This document shows, in pieces, positions 32,601 to 42,815 of a stretch of DNA of 64,000 nucleotides. The notes under the pieces were generated by a model. The model did no database searches. It was not told the DNA's origin and was given only the letters and a program-made list of their open reading frames with translations. Numbering within the stretch: position 1 is the first letter of the stretch; each line of letters opens with the position of its first letter. Location: NCBI GenBank assembly GCA_964019055.1, contig OZ025207.1, positions 4,355,001-4,419,000 on the forward strand, written 5' to 3'. Source of the DNA: Anthopleura xanthogrammica (lineage: Eukaryota; Cnidaria; Anthozoa; Actiniaria; Actiniidae). Position numbers and translations under genes: made by a program.

Positions 32601-35177
32601 AAAATTACATCTCAAAGTTTGATTGCTTCACCGAACAGATGACTCACTGCTTTCGAGCTGTATGCAGATGGAAAGGTCTAATAATACAGGCAGATAAAGA
32701 TGATAACAAGCTTTGCACTTTGCTGGCCCTGATATTCAAGATATCTTTTCAACTCTACTGGACACAGGGACAGCCAAAGATTACAACAAGGCTGTGGAAG
32801 CACTAAACAGTTATCTGAGAAGAAAGCTATTAGAGGAACTTAGGTGAAACACTTACTCTTACTCAAACACTGGAGATCGCTAACCAGTATGAGAAAATCG
32901 AAGCACAGATGAATGGACTGGGAGAAAGGGAAAGCGTAAACAGTATTACAGACAAGGGAAAGACTTTAGAAACAATCACCTGTCAAGCCACCTGGACGAT
33001 GATGTTAATGCTGTGGGAACACAGGACATTATGGTTGAGGTCCCTTAGTGCCCAGCATGTGGGAAAACTTGTAGGAAATGCAGAAAAATGGATCAATTTG
33101 AACCGGTTTGCAAATCCAAGGACACTGGAGCCAAAGGTTGTGATCAGGTGAATCAAATCCAAAAAGAAGAGATGATGAGGAGTATGCCTTTCATGTGTAT
33201 GGTGGTAATGCATCAATAATCAATGTGTTAGCTGGGGGGAAAACCTGAAGAATGATGCTTATTGACTCTGGGGCCTCTAGTAACATTATTGGTGAAGAGG
33301 CATGGGAACAACTCAAGGGTCAGGGGATAAACCTCAAGTGCAGCTCCAAGTGGAAGAAATTGTACACCTATGCCTCTGACAATTCCCTGTCAGTGTCAAA
33401 GCTGGTCGGAGGGAGACCCAGGCAGAATTTCTGGTCATCAAAGGAAAGGGAGTACCATTACTTGGTAAAGACAGCCCTAGCACTATACTCTAGGAACATT
33501 AGATTGGTGTAGACATAGCAACTGTCAGTGAGAAAGAAATCCAAGTCCAATACCCAGAAGTTTTCAATGGGGTGGAGAAGCTGAAATCCTGCCAAGTGAC
33601 CCTTCATGTAGATCCCAAAGTCAAGCTGGTTGCTCAGCACCAGAGGTGAATACCATTCAATGTCTGCAATGTCTGCAAGGAGCCTGCCCTGCTACGATTG
33701 ATGTGGGAGATCAAGTCCTAATGAAACAGGACAAGCACGACAAGCTGACCACACCCTTCAATCCAATACCACACACAGTGATAAGTAAGAATGGGAATAG
33801 CACAGTGGTACAGAGCACTAGTGGTGCACAGTATTCTAGAAATAGCAGTCACATCAAGAACTACACTCCTGACCTCCCAGAGAAAGGGGAGGAGGGGGAT
33901 TTGAGAGCAGAGGACAACAGGATGGAAGACCCAAGGGAAGTGCCAATAGAGGTACCAGGAGATGTGTCAAAAGAAGCCTGGACAAGACTGAGCCAGAGCA
34001 GAGGGTGCAGAGAGCAAGAACAAGGCCGAAAGACTTTGATGATTATGTGTTGTACTCCTAGTTGCACTTCCATCATATTTATCTGTCTACCTGTCTTGTT
34101 GTAGGAACCTTGGCCTAAGTATTTTTTATTCGACGTTGACATTGAACGGTTTATAGGCCAGAAACATTGATTTAGTTTGAACTTGTTTGGACCCTGAACT
34201 TTATCTCTACAAAGGGAGAGATGTAGTGTATTGGGAGACTGAAGTGAGTTAGTTAGTTCACATGCGTGAGAATAGGTTGTCGAAGGCAAGATGGCAATGT
34301 GTAAGCTTGCATGCTTTCGAATAAAAAGTAGAATCCAAACCATCCTGTTGTGATTAGCCTTTATATGATATTACAACATGTAACCCCTGTGCCATCCTAT
34401 TTCTCATACAAATTTCATTGATACCCTGGCATACACTGTAGCCAAAGTCACAGATCCAACCTGCTGCCCCTGACAACATGTACTTTTCAACTACAAAACT
34501 TTGTGGCAAAACTCCTAAAGGTTGTAAGCTCAACTGAGAAGTGTAGTAACTTTTCATCGAAAAGTATATATTAAGTGGATTCTAAAAAGGAAAGCGTGAC
34601 TCAAAAATAACTCCTCGGAACCACCTCAAAGCACCTGTTACATCTTAAAACTTTTAGCTGAAACTTTTGTGCAGCAGCGCAGCGTTGGGAGACAAGTTTC
34701 GTTGAGGGGGGAGGGAGGGGTTATGGGGGTTACAAGTGTTATAGGGCTATTACAATATTGTGCTGTAAGGTTAACACCCCCTTGAATATTGTCATGCAAC
34801 ACCCTTGCACACAAGTTTCAGCTAAAAGTGTCAACGTGTAACAGGGCTTTAATTGTTGAGTTCTTGAACAGTTATTCCACAAATATCTGCACACATCCCT
34901 CCTTTCAGCTGGAATTTCTAAAGTTGAACTCCAGTTTCCTTTTGCATCATTCTAGTTCAATTAGATTACAACTACATTGAATAGCTACTCTAAGTTCTAA
35001 TTTCGAAAAACTTAAACTTTCATTGGGCAAATAAAGTTCTTTAGATCAAGAAAAACTATCAATGGACGAAAAGTTTTAACTTTTGTTAACTTAAAATGTG
35101 AAATCTTTCCAATACTTACCAAAGGCAGTTATGACTCCTTGTTCGTTGGCCCACATAGCCCATTGTGTTTGCCCCAT
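29660..35177 (-). CDS. CYBA: Cytochrome b-245 light chain (p22phox), disrupted as read
   Basis: p22phox is the membrane subunit that stabilises NADPH oxidase catalytic subunits and recruits p47phox. Exon 1 (35120-35177) reads MGQTQWAMWANEQG, close to the animal p22phox start. Exon 2 (31444-31511) gives GCILGVTGDLRMMEISIYP. Exon 3 (31003-31080) gives ALGVLVLVVEYPRGKRKQGK, containing the family signature EYPRGKRK. The exon 2-3 junction keeps frame and length as remembered for the vertebrate protein. A last exon (about 29660-29827) reads AAVSGEL, then in a shifted frame WKPCLKPKAERSPG and the proline-rich tail NPSLPPSVPPPHNP. The exon(s) for the remaining transmembrane part were not securely found; a hydrophobic candidate lies near 30425-30505. 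Two problems remain: the exon 1-2 junction is out of frame with canonical sites (removing one T from the T5 run in exon 2 would fix it), and an extra base in CTGATGG (29804-29810) shifts the tail. The gene is either decaying or carries sequence errors. Confidence 0.75.
30545..30770. mobile_element. MITE, family D, inside the CYBA locus
   Basis: TAAGACCCAGATCAAATGTCGAACTTCTCATGAGCCAAACCTAAT at the left pairs loosely with GACTCTGGTTCAAGTGACGAACTTTCTCATGAACCCAATGCAT at the right. Relative of 36500-36635. Confidence 0.6.
30860..30978. mobile_element. MITE, family A, half copy
   Basis: GAGTACCTTTTAAATCTATGACTGGAGGCAGTGAAAAAACAAATTCCAATGGGCAACTC...ATGAAAAATGCAGTAACAC matches the right half of 22685-22885. 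Confidence 0.6.
31081..31443 (-). other. U12-type (minor spliceosome) intron in CYBA
   Basis: The donor is AT/GTATCCTTAT, matching the U12 5' consensus RTATCCTT. About 14 nt before the acceptor lies TTTCCTTTACT, close to the U12 branch site TTCCTTAAC. Acceptor is ATAATAG. A 130-bp MITE sits inside the intron. Confidence 0.7.
31171..31300. mobile_element. 130-bp MITE with 6-bp target duplication
   Basis: Ends CAGGGGTGTACCCAGGA and (inverted) CAGGGGCATAGCCAGGG. The element is flanked on both sides by CCCATA (31165-31170 and 31301-31306), a clean 6-bp target-site duplication. It lies within the U12-type intron of CYBA. Confidence 0.8.
31600..31815 (+). repeat. Dispersed repeat, family E
   Basis: Contains AATCACGAATCACAGTCTTCAGAATAAGCAGATCACACATCACGGGGGGAC. 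A reverse-orientation copy is at 42655-42815. Confidence 0.7.
31806..31870 (-). repeat. LINE 3' tail: (AATC)n(AAT)n
   Basis: On the minus strand GATGCTTTGAAATAAAATTATTATTATT... runs into TGATTGATTGATTG. A polyadenylation-like AATAAAA followed by (TTA)n is typical of a truncated LINE end, like that at 60570-60720. Confidence 0.5.
32159..34375 (+). mobile_element. Ty3/Gypsy LTR retrotransposon, internally deleted
   Basis: LTRs 32159-32521 and 34222-34375 start TGTAGTGTATT and end ...CA. They share AATAGGTTGT, GTAAGCTTGCATGCTTTC and AATAAAAAGTAGAATCCAAACCATCC. A candidate primer site TTGGCGACGAGGATC follows the 5' LTR, and the purine tract AAAGGGAGAGA precedes the 3' LTR. Inside are gag-like sequence (DTGTAKDYNKAVEALNSY), a CCHC knuckle (CPACGKTCRKCRKMDQFEPVC) near 33050-33120, a retropepsin site IDSGASSNIIG at about 33255-33290, and the start of pol (EVFNGVEKLKSCQVTLHVDP). 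Then, near 33655, the sequence jumps to an integrase C-terminal GPY/F-like segment (VGDQVLMKQDKHDKLTTPF). The reverse transcriptase, RNase H and integrase cores are absent. Several frameshifts are present. It sits in CYBA intron 1. Confidence 0.85.
32185..32374. mobile_element. Hairpin transposon nested in the 5' LTR
   Basis: TATTTATCAAAGCAACAATATTTG...TTATGATCATC (about 55 bp) is followed, after a short loop, by its reverse complement ending near 32343. AGACTGATATGA flanks the insertion at 32173-32184 and 32375-32386, and occurs once in corresponding form in the 3' LTR. The 5' LTR exceeds the 3' LTR by just about this insert plus duplication. The loop has a smaller AGTCCT-TCTC-AGGACT hairpin. 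Confidence 0.85.
34636..34853. mobile_element. MITE with about 40-bp inverted ends
   Basis: CCTGTTACATCTTAAAACTTTTAGCTGAAACTTTTGTGCA is mirrored by TGCACACAAGTTTCAGCTAAAAGTGTCAACGTGTAACAGG. CYBA intron 1. Confidence 0.75.
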
Positions 35178-35277
35178 TTTGCTTTAACTTTATCCATAAA
35201 GCAGTAAAATAAACACTTCCGCGTTTTGTTCAACTGGAATGATTTTAGTTTACACTCCATGGTGACAGCAAGACAAG
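35178..35277. promoter_or_regulatory. Likely bidirectional promoter
   Basis: The CYBA start codon (35177, minus) and the ATG of the plus-strand mini-gene (35278) are 100 bp apart, head to head. No TATA element stands out. Confidence 0.4.
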
Positions 35278-36230
35278 ATGGCTTCGTCACAAAACCCTCA
35301 AAAAATACCATTATATCTCTTGAATCAACACCAGCTGTAATAATTCCATTAACCATTCATAGATTTACCCAGTTTCGAGTAATATTGAGCTACAAAAGGC
35401 TTAAAATGTATGAAAAGTTGTGCTTTTTTGTCCCACTGTTTGTAAAATGTAGTAATGTTTTGGTTTCCTCTTCCGACTTCCGATTTCCTTCCGAAGAATA
35501 CCCGAATCTTTTCCGAGTTATGTAAATATCTTAATTTTGTTTAAAAGGAAAGTTGGATCCATCTATCATATAAGAAATAGCAAAAATTGTTAAAATACCT
35601 TCCAATAGCTCTATTTTATTCTTTATTTATTTCCTAGTAATGTAGAATTTAAATATTTTTATTTAAATTTTTAGTGGACTTCCGAATAACCTACGAGTAT
35701 ACTTCGGGAGACTTCGGGTGTTTGCTTCATTGTCTTTGCGTAAAGAAGAAAAAAGAGGAGGGGCAGCAGCAGAAGAGGTGAGCAGAAGAAGAAGAAGAAG
35801 AAGAAAACGAAGACTAAAGGGGAGGGAGGAGGAAAAGGAGAAGGAGAAGGAGAAGGAGAAGGAAAACTGGGCCCGGGAAGCGTCTGGATAGTAAAAGGGG
35901 CCTGGAATAATAATAGTCATTATTTTGTTAACAATTATGCTTCTCTATACAAAGACTTCGAGACATTATTAGGAAGTTTAGGGACTAGGGAGGGGGCATG
36001 CCCTAATTGCTTTTGCCTTTGGCGGTCGCTAGCACCTCAATCACCCTTACTGTAGTTCCTCTACAAGATATGAAAGGACACGCAAAACTACGTTCAAGGA
36101 TAAAAACATACACCCTTTTTTTGTTTTTTTTTTGTTTAGGTCAGAGAATCATCAAACACGCGGTCTATTGATGATGCAAGAACGAAGAGAAGTCTGGTGT
36201 CAGAATAACCTGTGCATCATCTTTGATTAG
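35278..36230 (+). CDS. Small two-exon gene head to head with CYBA
   Basis: Exon 35278-35336 begins CAAGATGGCTTCG, a good start context, and reads MASSQNPQKIPLYLLNQHQ with donor CT/GTAATA. Exon 36140-36230 has a very strong acceptor (long T run then GTTTAG) and reads SENHQTRGLLMMQERREVWC... to TAG. Phases agree, giving about 49 residues. The alternative start at 35259 splices in another phase to VRESSNTRSIDDARTKRSLVSE and a stop, which is also open. Exon 2 is likely real. The reading frame and any middle exons are unsettled. Family not recognised. Confidence 0.4.
35337..36139. other. Intron of the mini-gene
   Basis: Holds purine-rich (GAAGAAGAAG, GGAGAAGGAG) microsatellite at 35750-35865 and otherwise AT-rich sequence. 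Confidence 0.4.
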
Positions 36231-36499
36231 AACTGAAATATTACACACACAAAACACAAATATAAGAACAATGTATGCTAGAGTAAGATTAGTTAGAAGT
36301 GCATAAGTGTCAGAGTATGCCGGTTATAGTACAAAAAATATATATGAAAAAACTTGGTCATACAAGACCGGATTTTGTGCAAGAATTTATCACTTCAGAA
36401 AGATTACGGAACACTGAAATGGCTTTTTCCTTAGATCTTAGCGTTTCGAATTCCCCGATAAGATTACCAAAAAATTAATTTACCGAAGCAAAAAGCACT

Positions 36500-36635
36500 G
36501 AAGTATTAGGCCAATTACAAACGTTGAACTTCACATGAGCCGAATCTAATGACATAAAAAAAGACCGCCTTTTTATCCATTGTTTTCAATGCATACGGCT
36601 CATGTGAAGTTCGACGTTGGACTTGAGCCTTAGAG
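36500..36635. mobile_element. MITE, family D, second copy
   Basis: GGCCAATTACAAACGTTGAACTTCACATGAGCCGAATC is mirrored by ACGGCTCATGTGAAGTTCGACGTTGGACTTGAGCC. Confidence 0.75.
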
Positions 36636-36837
36636 AGCACTGAAATGGCTTTTTCTCATTTTTTACTGTTACACACAAGCAAACGCAAAAGCTAAGATTT
36701 TTTAATGTCTTATTGTGTTTTCACCATGCATATTCGTAAAGGCGCGGACACACTGAAGGCAATGTTGCAGAAGTAGGATCGTTTTCTAACATTGCAAGGA
36801 ATTGCGTTAAAACATTATTTAAATAGGAATATTGTCT

Positions 36838-36925
36838 CGGGGTTCAATCTGTGATCAGTACAGAGGTTGTTTCAGGGTTTGATCTGTGAGTTAGCCATGC
36901 CCTGACTAAGATTAAGACTGATTAG
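36838..36925 (-). repeat. Solo copy of the 57-bp minisatellite unit
   Basis: On the minus strand GTCAGGGCATGGCTAACTCACAGATCAAACCCTGAAACAACCTCTG matches the units at 20688-21200. Confidence 0.8.
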
Positions 36926-37315
36926 AAAATTTAAAAGAAAAATTTATGCAAAAGGCAAAAAAAAGTCTGCCGTCCCTGTAATATCAACTAATAAAATTCA
37001 TTTGTCAACGCCATACTAAGCAATAATATTTGATGTAACTAATTCGCTGCGTAATGATCCATGTACGACTGTAAGATGTAGGCTTACTTAGCAACATGAT
37101 TGCAAAAATGGCCGTTGGTCACATTTCTTAATTATATTATTCTTAATTATACTCATTGGCTCATTACGCAAAAAGCACCAAATTTGAATTTTGAAACTAA
37201 ATTACAACATATAAAGGCTTTTTACCAGAAGTTATCTGAAAATCTCAAAGTCTATTAAGCTTTGGCACACACTCTCACACCCACTCTCAAACTAATAAAG
37301 CATAACATAACGTCG
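36926..37315. other. Intergenic DNA
   Basis: AT-rich; nothing recognised. Confidence 0.35.
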
Positions 37316-37318
37316 TGA

Positions 37319-37923
37319 CAAGAAGGTAGCAGAGGGAAGCAGAAGGGAGCAGAAGGAAGCAGAGGGGAGCAGAGGGGAGCAGAAAGGAACAGAGGGGAGC
37401 AGAAGGGAGCAGAAGGAAGCAGAAGGAAGCAGAAGGGAGCAGAAGGAAGCAGAGGGGAGCAGAGGGGAGCAGAAGGGAGCAGAAGGAAGCAGAGGGGAGC
37501 AGAGTGGAGCAGAAAGTAACAGAGGGGAGCAGAAGGGAGCAGAAGGAAGCAGAGGGGAGCAGAAGGAAGCAGAGGGGAGCAGAGGGGAGCAGAAAGGAAC
37601 AGAGGGGAGCAGAAGGGAGCAGAGGGGAGTAGAGGGAAGCAGAATAAAGCAGAATAAAACAGAAGGGAGCAGAGGAGAGCAGAGGGAAGAAGAATAAAGC
37701 AGAAGGGAGCAGGGGGGAGAAGAATAAAGCAGAGGGGAGCAGAGGGGAGAAGAATAAAACAGAAGGGAGCAGAGGAGAGCAGAGGGAAGAAGAATAAAGC
37801 AGAAGGGAGCAGAGGGGAGCAGAATAAAGCTGAAGGGAGCAGAGGGGAGCAGAAGGGAGGATAATAAAGCAGAAGGGAGCAGAGGAGAGCAGAAGGGAGT
37901 AGAATAAAGCAGAAGGGAGTAGA
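37319..37923. repeat. 10-bp minisatellite (AGAAGGGAGC)n
   Basis: About 60 purine-rich units with AGGGGAGC, AAGGAAGC and AATAAAGC variants. Strongly strand-asymmetric purine tract. Confidence 0.95.
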
Positions 37924-37984
37924 ATGGGTGGGTGGGTGGGTGGGTGGATGGATGGATGGAGGGATGGATGGATGGATGGATGGA
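37924..37984. repeat. (GGGT)n(GGAT)n microsatellite
   Basis: GGGTGGGTGGGTGGGTGG then GGATGGATGG, continuing directly from the purine minisatellite. Confidence 0.9.
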
Positions 37985-38239
37985 TAAAAAGTCTAAAAAA
38001 CGTTAATCGTAATTTTTTATACCCATTGTTTGTAAGACTTGTATTTATCGAGATCTCTTCTCAAGACTGATGTAATGTTATACATTCATCCCAGAATGGT
38101 CTAAATACCTTAAATGTGCTTTTCAACGATGTAAATTAATCATTAACTTTTTTTAAACAATGGAAATTAATTCTTGAGTTTTTTGTTAACTGCAACTGAA
38201 AAAAATTAACCGTTAGCCGTAAAAAAGGCAAAATTATAA

Positions 38240-38440
38240 CAGTTTAATAGGCCTAAAAGCCACCACCCCATTGAGACCAACTGTAGACACACTCTTTCCT
38301 CTCCGTCAAATGTACTACTGAATCTCACAGATCGCCGTCTTTCTGTCCAAGAACTCAGTGTAAATCTATGGAATTCTTTATTTAACCAGTTTCAAAAGCC
38401 TAATCTTAAAAAACATGTAATCAGCTGCATGATATAATCC
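38240..38440 (+). mobile_element. Degenerate LINE C-terminal fragment
   Basis: Across one frameshift the plus strand reads TDRRLSVQELSVNLWNSLFN then KPNLKKHV, echoing the KLWNSLP region at the end of non-LTR reverse transcriptases such as the one at 23345-24652. Weak, recognised by pattern only. Confidence 0.35.
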
Positions 38441-40320
38441 TCAACAAGAGAAGTGGTTGAATTGGAAATGAATAATATCATCCCTCGAGTTTAAAAAAAT
38501 GAATTTTAAGATTTTAAAAAAGAGATCGTATTTCAGTTACGTATCAATCTCAAAGAGTCTCTCGAAGCAACAAGCGCGCATGTGATACATTTTTTGTTTC
38601 TAGTTTACGTTCCGCTTCAAACGGTGTTTATCTGTCTATCTCTTTGTCTCGCGTGATGTACAAAGGGTATTTTCTGTATATACGGTATTTTCTATAAGTA
38701 TATACGGTGTTTGCTGATTAACTTACATAAGTCTCACGCGACACGCCTTGTCTCGCACATGTTCTTATCACATGCATTCTTTTTAATCAACTCTCCACAG
38801 CTCAGTCTTAATTAAACTCGCCGTATCCCGTCAACATTTTAAACCCAATGGTTATTGAATGTGTATAATAACATTCGCCGCTGTATTCTTTGGTTAATCC
38901 ATCTGAGTCGCGAGTAATAAGCCAAATTCAACATTTTACTCAGTGTTTTCAATCGAGCTTCCTAACAATTTAACGGCAAGTTTGAAGAAAAACGCGAGGA
39001 AATGTTTACAAGAGAATAGGATTGGTTTCCCTCATGTAAAAATAAGTTCCTTCATTTCATAGGATTTGTTCCAATAATATAATCTTTCACATACTTCATT
39101 TTGTCTCGGAGCTTCAAAACATTGTTGATCGTAATAAATCAAACGATATGAAAAAAACAGTTGACATTGTGTGAGTTTTTTTTGGTATCCAAAGTCTGTG
39201 TTTGCACTGTTCGCTTTGGTTTTGCCGCGTCCTCGCTTGTTTTATTCTAGATCTAAATATAAATCTTCTAGAACTTGGTGATGTGTGATCAAGATTAACG
39301 TTAGTAATTACTCCACAGAAAAGATCCTAGTGAAAATTTATTAAATTTACATTATCCTCAGTCTTGTTTACTTGGAGTTTTCCTATCTCAGTGTTCTCAT
39401 ATCTGTGATTGCTATCGTTTGCTTTTGAAAATGTTTGCCATTATTACAAAACATGTGTTGGGTTGGAAGGATAAGAACGTCTTGTATCTACTGTTTTGTC
39501 TACAATATAAATGCTTATAGTCTGTCAGGTTGGACATTTGTTGTGATTCACGAAAAACAACAATAACTTACGTTATGTTGATGCAGCTTGTTGTCTGGTA
39601 GCGATTTTACTTAAACAATCAATAAGGTGTTCTTATTTTTATACTCTTTGTAAAATTAGGCTTGTAATTCTAAAAAAATTAAAAGCTTTTGAATACGGAC
39701 ACAAGATTAATCAGTATCTTCTGTTCTTAATGAAAGTGAGAATTTTTCAATTGTCTCGGCGTCCACGTTCAACAAGACTTTTACAAATATCTTTTGTGGT
39801 TACCAAGATACGTTAATAAGCAAGAAAAACAGCAAAAACAATAATCATCCAAGTTTAACTTTGATGATTCCGATAGCTTAGCATTAGCGGCGAATGTAAA
39901 GGCATTTTTATGACATGTTGGATTTCTGTTTTACTGACAGCTTAATAAACTTTGCAACTTAGTTCAATATACCGCGTTTTTGCTCTTTATTGCGTGTCTT
40001 AGTAATTTTACTGTTGTCGTGTTTTGGAATTAAAATTAAACCGGTTTTTTGTGCTGATTAAGTTGCTTTGTTAATATTAAATTTATACTGTCTGGTTTTG
40101 TGAATTATGAAGAGCGTTTTCCATTTCCTAAGATCTTGTCAGTTTGTTGTATCAATGTTAATAGGTTGTATCCATGTGAATGATATAGTTAATTGAGGCT
40201 GTCAAATCTGCTGTTGTGGAGCAAGAGTTTGAAATATTGACGCGTTTTTCCTAAGTTAGGGGAATCAAGGTATCTATTGTTTTATATTGAACGATGGAAG
40301 AAAATGGGTGAATCACTTAG
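38441..40320. other. Intergenic DNA, no supported gene
   Basis: A strong acceptor-like TTGTTTTATTCTAG near 39251 leads to no useful frame. Nothing else recognised. Confidence 0.35.
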
Positions 40321-40327
40321 GACAAGG

Positions 40328-40684
40328 AGAACAGAACAGAACAGAACAGAACAGAACAGAACAGAACAGAACAGAACAGAACAGAACAGAACAGAACAGA
40401 ACAGAACAGAACAGAACAGAACAGAACAGAACAGAACAGAACAGAACAGAACAGAACAGAACAGAACAGAACAGAACAGAACAGAACAGAACAGAACAGA
40501 ACAGAACAGAACAGAACAGAACAGAACAGAACAGAACAGAACAGAACAGAACAGAACAGAACAGAACAGAACAGAACAGAACAGAACAGAACAGAACAGA
40601 ACAGAACAGAACAGAACAGAACAGAACAGAACAGAACAGAACAGAACAGAACAGAACAGAACAGAACAGAACAGAACAGAACAG
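40328..40684. repeat. (GAACA)n microsatellite, about 71 copies
   Basis: Near-perfect pentanucleotide array followed to about 40830 by a degenerate GAGAAAACGAGAAAAGAAAACAGAACA region. All five long frames across it are repeat translations. Confidence 0.97.
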
Positions 40685-40959
40685 GCCAGGATAGGGCAAG
40701 AGAGAGAAAACGAGAAAAAAAAAAACAGAACAGAACAGGCCAGGATAGCACAAGAGACAGAAAACGAGAAAAGAAAACAGAACAGAACAGAACAGGATAG
40801 CACAAGAGAGAGAAAACGAGAAAAGAAAAGCCAGAGGAAATAAAACGAAAGACACGAAATAACAAAAATAGGCCAAGAAAAGAGAGGGAGGATCACACAC
40901 AAGTCAAGCCCAATCATTAACTTAACCAACAGCTTAGTTCCATGAAGCACGTGCACTTC

Positions 40960-42650
40960 CTCTAGTTCCTAATGTATTCAATCCACATCATGACCTTTGA
41001 AGGGTTTTGCGTTCCCTCAAAACCATTTTGTGGTTCAGTTTCCTCGACTGCGATGAGTCACTAGCCATATGCTTACACCAACCTCTTCCTCCCTTTTGAT
41101 GTATTTCTCTTCCTTTGTGATCGTTTATTCAATGGAATTAGACAATACTGACGCTTTAATCACGTCTGACGAACTTCGGGATCATATATTTGTTGTTTTG
41201 TGTTCACTTTAATAACGGAAGGTAGGAGTCAAAAGGGATGGAAAACTGCCATTACTAAAAATAGCGACAACTCTCTTTTTTAAATAAGTAAAATTAGTTT
41301 TCTTGTGGCTAAATCCTGATGTATTTTTCTGGCTAGACAACTTATTCTCTAACCACAAAACAAGCTAAAACTCTTGGGTACTACACCTCGAATTTATTTT
41401 TATTGAAAGAACATTTGGAATTAGCTGACCGCAATTTAGGTAAAATATGTTGTGGGCTCGTGTCTAAGGCTAAGAAGGCTCACCTGACGTATTCTTGAAC
41501 ATTTCAAAAATTTTTGCCCAAGTAGGTAATTTTTACCTAATAGGGTAAATAATGTTATCTAATTCCATGATTATCGAGGTCCAATAACTTACTTTTCCGA
41601 TAACTTAAGGAATAAGGAAAAAAATTGCTTGTTCGAAGTGTTTTGCTCGTTTGTTGATGCGATGGTAGCGCGGGGGAAAGGCGCGCGAATATGGTTAATT
41701 TTAATCTATGAACTTCTATTTTTGTTGTCGAACTAAAATTGGTTCATGGCTGGAAGATGTAAGGAAATATAAAGGTGAAGAAATTAAGTAAAATAATATT
41801 TTTAGCTATATAAAATTTGGTGATTTGAATTGAGCTCGACTTAATTTAAAGAAAAATGGAGTAAAATATGAGGTCATTTATGCTTTGTCGTGCAAATTGT
41901 AATCCAAATTTTTTTATTTTGGGTCTATTGAGCAGGAATAATAAAAAAAAAATTAAATTTTAAAAATTTTGAACAATGCCATGGAAACCTTCCCAATCAG
42001 GCTATCTTCAGTATCTTAAGCCAAGAAAATAATCCAGTGATCCTTATAAAGGGTTATAAATCATATTCGCTATTTTTTGCTTCAATTCCCGTTATCAATA
42101 AATATTTTTACTTGTCCCTTAATATCCGTGTTAAGTAGTTATCAGAAATAATAGTCTCTCAAATATGTATGACATTTTGAAAGATTTCATCGTGGTAAAT
42201 TGATCGAAGCTTTCATGTTTATCTACCAACGATCTCAATCATTAAATTTCACCATTTTAAACTTACAAATACTCATATTTTGACGTCAATAGCACTGTTT
42301 AAGATCTTTTTTCCACTAGTGATTCTTTAATATACATAATTCTGATCAAAATCTCGCCAGGAAAGACTTCAGTTTTTGGACATACAACATCAAAATAGCG
42401 TATTTCCGGGCCTTATAGCCAAATCGGCTGCCTCATCGCGTTTGAATGACAGACATGCTAAGCGTCATTTATTGGCAATTCGGTTTATTGATATAGTTTA
42501 AGATAGAAAACGATTAAGCTAAATACTTCCTGAACAAGAACCTGTCCATGTTAAGTAGAATATTTGGGAGGATTTTTGACTCTTAATTTGTTAATTCGAA
42601 TATGGAACTGTCATTGATCTCAATGATCGTCATACTGTAGTCAGCGTTGC
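40960..42650. other. AT-rich intergenic DNA
   Basis: No supported coding segment or clear transposon. A small hairpin GTAGGTAATTTTTACCTA lies near 41523. Confidence 0.35.
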
Positions 42651-42654
42651 ACCG

Positions 42655-42815
42655 GGGTTACGCGTGACGCGTGATTCGGTCTTTTTTTTTTTGGACTTTG
42701 ATTCGTGGAATTCAAAAACATAAGTCCTAGATTCATGAATTTCGGTCCCCCCGTGATGCGTGATCTGCTTGTTTTGAAGAACGTGATTCGTAGAAACAAG
42801 TATTACGCCCTAAAT
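42655..42815 (-). repeat. Dispersed repeat, family E, inverted copy
   Basis: Its reverse complement (AAGCAGATCACGCATCACGGGGGGACCG...ATTCCACGAATC) matches 31716-31815. Confidence 0.75.

Noticed and set aside
40277..40956. Long frames of 180-220 codons (NRTEQ / FCSVL repeats)
   Set aside because: They translate a perfect pentanucleotide microsatellite and exist in five frames at once.
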